Shown here piece by piece: positions 17,721 to 26,379 of a stretch of DNA of 32,217 nucleotides; the first letter of the stretch is position 1, and each line of letters starts with the position of its first letter. Under the pieces are notes generated by a model. That model was given only the letters and a program-made list of their open reading frames with translations, had not been told where the DNA came from and made no database searches. The translations under genes and the position numbers were made by a program. Origin of the DNA: Chloroflexota bacterium (lineage in GTDB: Bacteria; Chloroflexota; Dormibacteria; Dormibacterales; Dormibacteraceae); contig VBJE01000040.1 in NCBI GenBank assembly GCA_005879675.1, positions 1 through 32,217 on the forward strand, in the 5' to 3' direction.

Positions 17721-18410
17721 TTAGTCGCTTCCGGGCGAATTTGAACCCGCTAGACGGAGTCTCCGGGCTTGATGTCCAGGACCTTCGGTGCCGAAGTGCA
17801 TGGGCACGACGGTCTTCACGCCCAGGAGCTGGGCAGGCTTCGCCGCCCGGTAGGGCCCCATGGTGTAGAAGCCGCCGATGGGCAGGAACGCGACGTCGAA
17901 CTTGCTCAGCTCGGCGATCAGGGCCATGTCCCCAAACACGTCAGTGTCCCCGGCGAAGTAGACCGTGAAGCCGTTCTCGAACTCGATCACCAGCCCGCAG
18001 GCGTCGCCGCCGTAGACGATGCCGCCGTTGTCGGTGATGCCACACGTGTGCTCGGCGTGGACGAGCGTCACGCTGATGCCCTCCGCCTCGATCGTGCCCC
18101 CCTTGTTGCCGCCGATGATCTTCTCGCTGTCGATCCCCTTCGAGCCGAGCCAGACGCCGATCTCGTGGTTGGTGACGATCGTCGGCTTGGTGCGGCGCGC
18201 GATCTCGAGCGCGTCGTGGATGTGGTCGAAGTGGCCGTGCGTGATCAACATCAGGTCGCAGCGGTCGACGGACTTCAAGTTGTCGGGCGCGACGGGGTTG
18301 TTCATGACCCAGGGGTCGATGAGGACTTCCTTGCCCTTGGCGCTGCGGGCCTTCCAGGTCCCGTGGCCCACCCATGTGAAGCTGACGTCAGCGTTGAGCG
18401 CCATGCTCAC
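17721..18410 (-). CDS. UPF0173 / UlaG-like MBL-fold hydrolase, C-terminus apparently rearranged
   Basis: VSFTWVGHGTWKARSAKGKEVLIDPW, LMLITHGHFDHIHDALEIA, YFAGDTDVFGDMALI, VVPMHFGT; expected C-terminal VLDIKPGDSV* is present in another frame ending at 17750. Confidence 0.85.
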   Translation of the reverse strand: MSMALNADVSFTWVGHGTWKARSAKGKEVLIDPWVMNNPVAPDNLKSVDRCDLMLITHGHFDHIHDALEIARRTKPTIVTNHEIGVWLGSKGIDSEKIIGGNKGGTIEAEGISVTLVHAEHTCGITDNGGIVYGGDACGLVIEFENGFTVYFAGDTDVFGDMALIAELSKFDVAFLPIGGFYTMGPYRAAKPAQLLGVKTVVPMHFGTEGPGHQARRLRLAGSNSPGSD

Positions 18411-19574
18411 CCCCTTTCTGTATCAGCGCGGAAAAGCCGATTTTCCCACACGGCCAAAACGAAGATTCCGATCGCGGCGACCGTCCACAGGTTCGGGAAG
18501 AACAGCTCGCAAGGCTGCTTGTAGAAACCGAGCATGCAGATCGCGAGCAGCATCAGGGTGACGGCTCGCCTCTGTTCCACCGCTCGCACGACGAGCAGGA
18601 GCGCGAGCGGAAGCAGAGGCAGCCACTGGTAGGGCCAGACCTCGTTGGGGATCAGCGCTCCCAGAGCAAAGCCGAGCGCCATCCCGTAGGCCGGGTTCCA
18701 TCCGCTGCGCCAGGCCGCCCACGCCGCCGCCGCGGCGAACGCCATCGCGCTCAGGTAGGACAGGACGATCGCCAGCGTGCCGAAGTGCAGGGGCGACGTC
18801 ACCAGCAGGTACCCGGTCCCGCCGGGAACCGCGAACTCCTCGCCCCCGATGTAGCGCGTGAACAGCGTGCGCACCGAGTCGTATGCGCAGTCCGGGTTGT
18901 GGGAGCCGAGCGATGGAAGCAGGACGTGCTGGTAGTAAGAGACGGCCCCTCCCCAGCCCAGGGGGATGAAGGTGATCGCTGTCACGACCACGGCCGCGAT
19001 GCCGAGGGCGGCCGCGTAGCGCACGCGGTGCGCCGGCCGCGGACCGATGGACCGCGCCGGCGATGACCGGATTTCGCCTCTCGAGCCAGATCGAGGCCAA
19101 GGCGCACACGAGCAGGATTCCTCCCCGCTGGCCCGCGCTCACGTCGGCGAAGAGCGGAGGAAAGTAACCGGCCACCAGCCAGAAAACCGGCTGCGCAACA
19201 GGGTGGCGGGTCGCGACGACGCGAAAGAGGATCGCGAGCGATGCCACCAGCGCGACGGCGTCGATCGCCGTCCAGACCTGCACGGCGACGTCCTTCGGCA
19301 GGAGCGCGATCGGGATCGCAAGCGCCGCGACCGGTGGCGGGCTGACGAAGGCGTCGAGGCCGCCGGGCGGGGCGATGATGTGCAGCCGAGCGAGGTAGTC
19401 GGCCGCGGCGTCGTACATGTGCGACGGCTCGGTCAGGTAGGCCCGCGCCCCTTCCCACATGCCTTCCGTGTCGGGGCGGCGCGGGGTGAGGACGGTCAGG
19501 ACGACGACGCGGATCCAGAACACCGCCGCCAGGGCCCAGTACAACGCCGGCCGGGTGAGGAGTCTTCCGATCAA
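18407..19574 (-). pseudogene. GT87/DUF2029-like membrane protein, interrupted around 19025-19075
   Basis: N-terminal frame RLLTRPALYWALAAVFWIRVVVLTVLTPRRPDTEGMWEGARAYLTEPSHMYD…NPVIAGA; C-terminal half (RYAAALGIAAVVVTAITFIPLGWGGAVSYYQHVLLP…) in a different frame; TTG start at 19574 overlaps LysR stop. Confidence 0.75.
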
Positions 19575-20539
19575 TCGGTGGGGGGTCGCACGCGGCCGCG
19601 CGAGCCGTCGCGCGAGAGCCAGCTCGCCTCTTTGAGGAAGTCGATGAAGGCGTGCACCGAAGCGGGCAGCTTGCGCCGGCGCAGGTGCACGATGTGCCAG
19701 TCGCGCCGAATCGGAAAGCCGCGAACGTCGAGCTCGATCAGCCGGCCGCTGGAAAACTCGAGCGCGGTCGCGTAGCGCGAGATGACGGCCAGGCCGAGCC
19801 CGGATTCGACCGCGTGCTTGATGGCCCCGTTCGATCCGAGCTCCATGGCCACGATCAGCCTGGCGCCGGCCTTGCGAGCGGCCTTCTCGAGTGACCAACG
19901 GCTCCCCGACGCAGCCTCGCGCATGATGAACGGCTGGCCGGCAAGGTCCTTCAGCGTCAGGCCGCGCCTTCCCGCGAAGGGATGACCGGCCGGCGCGACG
20001 ACCACCAGCTCGTCGCTGAGAAACGGGATGATCGCGAGCTCCGGGTCCTTCGCCGCGGGGCCGACCACCGCCAGGTCGAGCTCGTTGCGGAGCACCTGCT
20101 CCTGGACGCGTGCCCTGGTGCCGATCTCGAGCGATATCACCAGCCCGGGATGCAGCTTCTTGAACGCCCCGAGCGCCGCGGGGAGCAGGTAGATGCCGAC
20201 CGTGGTGCTCGCGCCGACGCGCAGCGTGCCGCGCTTGATGCCCCGCATCTCCTCGATCGCAACCGTCGCCTCGTCGAGGACGTCGAGCATCCTGCGCGCG
20301 TAGCTGTAGAGCACGGTCCCGGCCTCAGTGAGCTGCACGCGCTTGCCGAGCCTGTCGAGGAGCGGAAGGCCGAGGGTCTCCTCCAGCTCTTTCACCTGGT
20401 ACGAGACCGATGGCTGGCTCAGCTTGAGTCGCCGCGCGGCGAGGCTGAAGCTCGTCAGATCGGCCACGGTTTTGAACGTCCGGAGCTGGCGGAGAGTGAC
20501 CGCGCGGTCGAGATCGAGCTGAGCTTGGGCCCTGGGCAC
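19571..20539 (-). CDS. LysR-family transcriptional regulator
   Basis: LRQLRTFKTVADLTSFSLAARRLKLSQPSVSYQVKELEETLGLPLLDRLGKRVQLTEAG. Confidence 0.95.
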   Translation of the reverse strand: MPRAQAQLDLDRAVTLRQLRTFKTVADLTSFSLAARRLKLSQPSVSYQVKELEETLGLPLLDRLGKRVQLTEAGTVLYSYARRMLDVLDEATVAIEEMRGIKRGTLRVGASTTVGIYLLPAALGAFKKLHPGLVISLEIGTRARVQEQVLRNELDLAVVGPAAKDPELAIIPFLSDELVVVAPAGHPFAGRRGLTLKDLAGQPFIMREAASGSRWSLEKAARKAGARLIVAMELGSNGAIKHAVESGLGLAVISRYATALEFSSGRLIELDVRGFPIRRDWHIVHLRRRKLPASVHAFIDFLKEASWLSRDGSRGRVRPPTD

Positions 20540-20545
20540 GGCGCC

Positions 20546-20552
20546 TACGATA
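20546..20552. promoter_or_regulatory. Putative bidirectional overlapping -10 element (TACGATA) for lysR (-) and carboxylase (+)
   Basis: TATCGT on - 7 nt from GTG 20539; TACGAT on + 9 nt from ATG 20561. Confidence 0.55.
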
Positions 20553-20560
20553 TATGCGGT

Positions 20561-22139
20561 ATGGCCGCCCGCAAACCACGATCATCGCCGGCTTTGACGC
20601 CGGTGCGCCGAACCGCGCCGGCGCTCGAGGGCGTGGAGGCGCCTCAGCGCGAGGCGGCGACCGTCTCCGAGCAGAAGATCAACTAGTACCGCAAGCGCCG
20701 CTACCAGGCGCTGCACGCGGAGACCGAGGCCGCGAACAAGCGCCGTGCCGCGGGCAAGGCGACGGCTCGCGATCGCATCGAGATGCTCGTCGACGATGGC
20801 TCTTTCGTCGAGCTCGACGTCTTCGCGACGCATCGGGCGCATGGCTTCGGGATGGAGGACCGGAAGATCGCCGGCGACGGCGTGGTCGCCGGCTTTGGCG
20901 AGATCGACCGGCGCCCGGTCGCGGTCTATGCGTACGACGCGACGGTCTTCGGCGGCTCGCTGGGGGAGGTGACGGCGGAGAAGATCGTCAAGGTCCAGGA
21001 GCTTGCGATCCGCAACCGGGTGCCGATCATCGGCATCAACGACTCAGGCGGCGCGCGCATCCAGGAAGGCGTCGTCGCGCTCGCCGGCTACGCTGACATC
21101 TTCTATCGCAACGTCCGCTCGTCGGGGGTGATTCCGCAGATCAGCATCATCGCCGGACCGTGCACCGGCGGCGCCGTGTACTCGCCGGCGATCACCGACT
21201 TCATCTTCATCGTCGCCGGCCAGGGCTACATGTTCATCACGGGGCCAGAGGTCATCAAGGTCGTGACCGGCGAGGCCGTCTCGTTTGACGAGCTGGGCGG
21301 CGGCAACGTGCACAACGCCACCTCGGGGGTCGCGCACTTCCTGCCCAAGACAGAGCAGGACTGCGCCGCGGGGGTGCGCAAGCTCCTGTCGTACCTGCCG
21401 CTGTCGAACTCCGAGCGCCCGCCGTTTGTGCCCACGACCGATGACCTCGAGCGCGCCGACCCCGAGCTGCAGACGATCGTCCCCGAGTCGCCGAACAAGC
21501 CGTACGACATGCGCGAGGTCGTGTCGCGCGTGCTGGATGGGCGCGAGTTCTTCGAGATCCAGCCGTTCTTCGCCCAGAACATCGTCGTCGGGTTGGGCCG
21601 CCTCGGCGGTCATGTCGTCGGCATCGTCGGCAACCAGCCGAAGGTGCTGGCGGGCGCGATCGACATCAACGCCTCGGTGAAGGCGGCGCGATTCATCCGT
21701 TTCTGCGACGCCTTCGGGATCCCGATCATCTCGTTCGTCGACGTTCCCGGCTACCTGCCGGGGCGCGACCAGGAGCACGGCGGGATCATCCGCCACGGCG
21801 CCAAGCTGCTGTATGCGTACGCCGAGGCGACGGTGCCGAAGCTGACAGTGATCACGCGCAAGGACTACGGCGGCGCGTACTGCGTGATGTCGCCCAAGCA
21901 GATGGGCGCGGACCTGAACCTCGCCTCGCCGACCGCCGAGATCGCGGTCATGGGCCCGGAAGCGGCCGTGGGAGTACACGGCCCGCTTCGCGAACCCGTA
22001 CGTGGCCGCCGAGCGCGGCTACATCGACGACGTCATCGAGCCGAGCCAGACGCGGCGCGAGCTCGTGCGCGGGCTGCAGCTGTGCCTGCGCAAAACTATC
22101 GAGCGGCCGCCGCGGAAGCACGGGAACATACCTCTCTAA
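20561..22139 (+). pseudogene. Acyl-CoA (propionyl/acetyl-CoA) carboxylase carboxyltransferase beta chain, with in-frame TAG near the N-terminus and frame break near the C-terminus
   Basis: [92 protein letters not shown]-term [37 protein letters not shown]…KHGNIPL* in another frame. Confidence 0.88.
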
Positions 22140-22149
22140 CCAGGCTCCT

Positions 22150-22200
22150 CCTCCCCATTTATGGGGAGGTGGCGCGCAGCGCCGGAGGGGCGCCTCCCCT
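22150..22200. repeat. REP-like intergenic palindromic element between convergent genes
   Basis: CCTCCCCAT-TT-ATGGGGAGG (22150-22169), GGCGC-GCA-GCGCC (22171-22183), then GGAGGGGCGCCTCCCC; spurious translation [12 protein letters not shown]. Confidence 0.75.
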
Positions 22201-24191
22201 TAGATAGGGCCGTCCGGTGTTCGCCGCAGCGAGTCGGCCTTCCGGCTGTACTCATCCACGCTGACGATGAACTCCGCGTGCGACCACGTGAGCGGCGAGA
22301 CCGAGAGCGGTGCGCCGGTGTGCGGGTCGAGCTGTTCCGAGAGCAGGCCGCCCGGTAGCTGGTGCGCCACCGCCCAGTCGATCATCTTCTTGGCCGGCGC
22401 CAGGTCGGCGGCAGCCTTGGCCGTCGCGATGTACCACTGCGCGAGCCACATCGTGCACATGAACCAGGGATTGCCTGGCACCAGGCTGGTGTTCGGCTCG
22501 ACCTTGAAGTAGTAGTCGTCGGTGTAGCGGGCGATGCCGCCGCAGTTCGCCTTGTTCGACAGCTGCTCGGCGATGGCCTTTGTCGTGTCCACGATCCGCG
22601 CGTCATCGGGGGGATACATGCCGAAACGCCAGAGCCCATAGATCGCGCTGTCCAGGACTGTGTCGACCGTGACCGTCTCGTCGTCCTCGACAGTGATCCG
22701 GCGCGGGAAGCGGCCGAGCTCGGCGCTGTACAGGTTCGTGTCGGCCGCCTCGCGCATCTTCTCGGCCGCGTCGCGGTAGCGCACATAAGCCTTCACGTCG
22801 CCGAACAGGTCGGCGAAGTTGCGCGCCGCGTCGAGTCCCGCCCACACCGCCCCCACGGTGAACGCGTGCACCCCCCACCGCTCTTCCCACAGGTCCCACG
22901 ACGGCATCGGCAGGCCGTTGCGCGGGTCGACGTAGCTGACCATCCAGTCCGCGGCAGGGACGACGAGGTTGGAGTAGAGGCCGACGACGAAGTCCAGGTT
23001 GCGGTGGATCCGGTAGTGCTGCCACAACGCCCAGAGCACCAGCCCCGTCTCGTCCTCCTGCACCGGGAGGGTGCGCACGCCGTTCGAGTCCACCCACGGC
23101 AGCCACGAGCTTCCCGGCAGACCGTACGGCGTGTACTTGTGCAGAAAGAATCCTTCCTCCACCAGCGACTGCTGGCTGAAGAGGAAGAACTGCCGGGTGA
23201 CGTCCTCGTGGCCCGAGCGGTCGAGCGCGTTGGCCACCAGCGCGCCGTCACGCGGCCAGTGGTAGGCGTACGTGTCGCGCGCGAACTTCGTGATGTCGAA
23301 ATCGCTGGAGGCGATCACCGCGCCGTGGTTGTCGACGTGAGCCCGGGCGGTGAGGACGCTGCGACGGTAGAGTCGCGACGCTTCCACGCCGAGCTGCTCG
23401 TCGATGTGCCGGTGGTCCTTTTCGGACCACACCTGCCAGTAGGTGATCGTGCGGTCGCGGTAGGTGTCCGGGCCCCGCGAGACGATCAGGTCCTGCCCAA
23501 ACGAAGTGACCTCGCTCAGGCGCATGCCCATGCACAGCCAGTGGGTCAGGCTTCGCGGCTCGCCCGCCGGCGCTGAGCCGAGGTCGAGGGCGACCGTGCA
23601 GTCGACGGCGCCCTGCTCGATCGGGTTCCGGCCCAGCACTCCGTCCTCCGCGTCGACCCAGGTGCCAGCCGCCCCGTTGCCTTTCTTGCCGTTGGCCCAG
23701 CTGCTGATCCCGTGCTCGGCGCCCGACTGCCCCCCGATCAGGAAGTACCGGTCGGCCTTGTAGGCGATGACGCCGCGGTGCCGCGGGTCGTAGAGGACCG
23801 TGTTGCCGATGTCCGAGCCCTCGATGTACCAGTCGTAGTGAAAGAAGGCGGCGCCTGACTTGAAGCCCGCCGTCGAGGTGACCCTGACGTTGCGGATGAA
23901 CCAGTTGCGAGCGAGGTCGATGTAGTCCTCGAATCGAACCGTGATACCGAGACCGGGGTGCGTGAGCGTCACGTCGCTGACGAGCGAGTCCTGCGCGTAG
24001 CCAAGCTTGCGCACCCAGGCGCCGTCGGACAGCCACGCGAACCTGCCATCGACGAAAAACCCAGTGCGGCAGAGGTTGCCCATCGTGTGGTTGGCATCGC
24101 CGACCCGCGGGAAGTAGATGTCGCGAAGGGAGTAGTTCGCGTCGAAGCCCACGAGCGTGTTTCCGTTTCCGAGGACGAGGCTTCTAGGCAC
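22200..24191 (-). CDS. Glycoside hydrolase family 15 (glucoamylase-like) protein
   Basis: [96 protein letters not shown]. Confidence 0.93.
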   Translation of the reverse strand: MPRSLVLGNGNTLVGFDANYSLRDIYFPRVGDANHTMGNLCRTGFFVDGRFAWLSDGAWVRKLGYAQDSLVSDVTLTHPGLGITVRFEDYIDLARNWFIRNVRVTSTAGFKSGAAFFHYDWYIEGSDIGNTVLYDPRHRGVIAYKADRYFLIGGQSGAEHGISSWANGKKGNGAAGTWVDAEDGVLGRNPIEQGAVDCTVALDLGSAPAGEPRSLTHWLCMGMRLSEVTSFGQDLIVSRGPDTYRDRTITYWQVWSEKDHRHIDEQLGVEASRLYRRSVLTARAHVDNHGAVIASSDFDITKFARDTYAYHWPRDGALVANALDRSGHEDVTRQFFLFSQQSLVEEGFFLHKYTPYGLPGSSWLPWVDSNGVRTLPVQEDETGLVLWALWQHYRIHRNLDFVVGLYSNLVVPAADWMVSYVDPRNGLPMPSWDLWEERWGVHAFTVGAVWAGLDAARNFADLFGDVKAYVRYRDAAEKMREAADTNLYSAELGRFPRRITVEDDETVTVDTVLDSAIYGLWRFGMYPPDDARIVDTTKAIAEQLSNKANCGGIARYTDDYYFKVEPNTSLVPGNPWFMCTMWLAQWYIATAKAAADLAPAKKMIDWAVAHQLPGGLLSEQLDPHTGAPLSVSPLTWSHAEFIVSVDEYSRKADSLRRTPDGPI

Positions 24192-24227
24192 GTCTGTTGC
24201 GCGGCAATCCTACAATCAGCCCCGAAC

Positions 24228-24719
24228 CTGACTCAGCCACCGGTCCGCATCATCACGTCCCGCAAACGTCGCCGCACGGTGGCTGCTCGACTGCGCTCCG
24301 GCGTGCTCGAGCTCCTTGTCCCCGCGACGATGCCGCAGTCCGAACGGCAGCATTGGGCCGAGGTGATGACGCGGCGGCTGCAGCGCCGCGCCGAGCGCTC
24401 GCGTCCATCTGACGAGCGGCTGGTCGAGCGCGCCAGGAAGCTCAACGACCGGCACTTCGGAGGCCTGCTGCGCTGGACCTCGATCGGCTTCGCCGACATG
24501 GAGCGCCTGTGGGGCAGCTGCACTTTCACGGACGGGGCGATCCGCATCGCCAGGCGCGCGGCCTCGCTCCCGGAGTGGGTGGTCGACTACCTGTTGGTGC
24601 ACGAGTTGGCGCACCTGGTGCACTCGGACCACGGCGCCGAGTTCCATGAGCTGGAGAATCGCTATCCGCTGACCGAGCGCGCGAAGGGCTACCTGCTGGC
24701 GTTGGACTCGATCGGCTAG
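24228..24719 (+). CDS. YgjP/SprT-like (M48-related) zinc metallopeptidase
   Basis: RWTSIGFADMERLWGSCTFTDGAIRIARRAASLPEWVVDYLLVHELAHLVHSDHGAEFHELENRY (HELAH); no ATG/GTG/TTG near expected start, CTG 24228 in frame. Confidence 0.82.
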   Translation: MTQPPVRIITSRKRRRTVAARLRSGVLELLVPATMPQSERQHWAEVMTRRLQRRAERSRPSDERLVERARKLNDRHFGGLLRWTSIGFADMERLWGSCTFTDGAIRIARRAASLPEWVVDYLLVHELAHLVHSDHGAEFHELENRYPLTERAKGYLLALDSIG

Positions 24720-25753
24720 GGAGTCAATACAATCTTCGTCGCCTCGCGGGCGTCGAAGATGCGGTAGGCCTCCTCGGCCTGGTCCAGCTTCATGCGGTGG
24801 CTGATGATCTTTTCGGGCTTCAGCCGCCCGGCGGCGATGAGCTCGAGCAACGGCCGCATGTACATCTGCACGTTGCACCAGCCGGCGCGAAACGTGAGCG
24901 ACTTCAGCCACATCCGCAGGTAGGGGAAGTCGCCCTGCACCGCGCTTGGCACGCCGACCATCGAAATCGTGCCGCCACCACGGACGACGTGGATGGCCGT
25001 GTCGACCGCCGACAGCAGCCCGACGCATTCGATGCTCGAGTCCGCGCCGATTCCTCCGGTCGCGGCCTCGATCGCCTGCACGGGGTGGGCCTGCCTGGCG
25101 TTGATGGGGATGCCGCCGAGCTCCTGCGCGATCTCCAGGCGCGAGTCGACCATGTCGATGACGAAGGTGCGCGACGGACCGAAGAGCTGCGCGCACATCG
25201 TCGCCATCAGGCCGACCGGCCCGGCGCCCACCACGGCGACCACGTCGCCCGGCTTGATCTCCGCACGCTCGGCGCCGAAAAAGCCGGTGGCGAGGATGTC
25301 GCCGACGAAGATCGCCTGCTCGTCGTCCATGCCCTCGGGTATCGGCTCCATCGTGTGGTCGGCGTTGGGCACCACCACGTACTCGGCCTGGCCGCCACCG
25401 AGACTCCCGAAGTACTCGCCGTGCCCGAACGTGCCCTTGTCGACGCACTGGTTGAACCAGCCTTTGCGACACAGCGGGCAGTGACCGCACGAAGTGAAGA
25501 AGCTGGAGACCACGCGATCGCCCGGCTTGAAGCGGGTGACCTCTTTGCCCGCATCCTCCACGACGCCGACGAACTCGTGCCCGAGGACCGCCCCTGTGTT
25601 CATGGGCGTGTGGCCGTGAAGGATGTGGAGGTCCGATCCGCAGACCGCGCCGAGCGTCACCTTGACCAGGACGTCACGCGAGTCCTTGATGGCCGGCTTC
25701 GGAACATCCATCACCTTGACGTCGCCCTCGCCCTGGTACGTCAGCGCCTTCAC
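24716..25753 (-). CDS. Zinc-dependent medium-chain alcohol dehydrogenase
   Basis: VCGSDLHILHGHTP, GHEFVGVVEDAG, CGHCPLCRKGWFNQC, VVAVVGAGPVGLMA; GTG start at 25753. Confidence 0.93.
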   Translation of the reverse strand: MKALTYQGEGDVKVMDVPKPAIKDSRDVLVKVTLGAVCGSDLHILHGHTPMNTGAVLGHEFVGVVEDAGKEVTRFKPGDRVVSSFFTSCGHCPLCRKGWFNQCVDKGTFGHGEYFGSLGGGQAEYVVVPNADHTMEPIPEGMDDEQAIFVGDILATGFFGAERAEIKPGDVVAVVGAGPVGLMATMCAQLFGPSRTFVIDMVDSRLEIAQELGGIPINARQAHPVQAIEAATGGIGADSSIECVGLLSAVDTAIHVVRGGGTISMVGVPSAVQGDFPYLRMWLKSLTFRAGWCNVQMYMRPLLELIAAGRLKPEKIISHRMKLDQAEEAYRIFDAREATKIVLTP

Positions 25754-26379
25754 TCGGCCACCGCCACATGGTCGACGCGCCCGGTCGCGTCGGCGTAGCA
25801 CCACACGTCGATGTCCGGTCCTTCGATGGCATGCGCACCGAGGACCGACATGACGTGCGTGCGGTGGTCGTCGGCGTGGTGGACCGCCTGGGCCATCACG
25901 AGCGCGGCCTTCAGCCGCCAGCCGTCATCGGTCGTGACGTCGCGGCGCGCCAGGCTCTCGTCTCGAGCGGCCTTCTCCCACTCCGGCCCCAACCGGCGGA
26001 TGCGCGCCGCGAGCTCGCTCAGCGCGACCGGCCCGTCCGGCAGCGGCTCCGACAGCCTCCGGTCGGTGACCCTTCGAAAGTAACCCTCCTCCGACTGGAC
26101 CAGGTGCCGGAGCGTGTCCCGGATCGAGCCATACGTTCCGGGGGTCGTCGCGTCGAGAACCTCGTCGCCGATCCCCTGGCAGAACTCGATCAGGGCCAGC
26201 GTGGCCCAGGTCTTGTGCCCGAAGAGCTCGACCAGCGCCTCACTCATGACGCCACCAAGATTAGGCGCTATCTGTGCCAGGCCTCGAGCAGCCCTCTCGA
26301 AACCCACGAGCGCCGGCGGTCGCGGGTAATACGCGTGCCTGAAACGCGCGAGCGCCGGCAGTCGCGGGGAATCCGTCAT
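25750..26379 (-). CDS. DinB-family protein; core 25750-26247, possibly with a repeat-containing N-terminal extension
   Basis: LVELFGHKTWATLALIEFCQGIGDEVLDATTPGTYGSIRDTLRHLVQSEEGYF…VHHADDHRTHVMSVLG; in-frame ATG overlapping DUF72 stop would add 44 aa. Confidence 0.75.
   Translation of the reverse strand: MTDSPRLPALARFRHAYYPRPPALVGFERAARGLAQIAPNLGGVMSEALVELFGHKTWATLALIEFCQGIGDEVLDATTPGTYGSIRDTLRHLVQSEEGYFRRVTDRRLSEPLPDGPVALSELAARIRRLGPEWEKAARDESLARRDVTTDDGWRLKAALVMAQAVHHADDHRTHVMSVLGAHAIEGPDIDVWCYADATGRVDHVAVAE

Noticed and set aside
17725-17750. tRNA T-arm-like string on minus strand (GCGGGTTCAAATTCGCCCGGAAGC)
   Set aside because: T-stem does not pair properly and no matching 5' acceptor strand was found at the expected distance; not a tRNA.
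20684-20686. TAG recoding (pyrrolysine or amber suppression) in the carboxylase
   Set aside because: TAG is used as a normal terminator elsewhere in the window (e.g. 29492-29494) and the gene has a second lesion; recoding not supported.
26299-26373. Repeat pair considered as a CRISPR array
   Set aside because: Only two imperfect copies with a spacer of about 9 bp and coding-like 42-bp periodicity; no cas genes.
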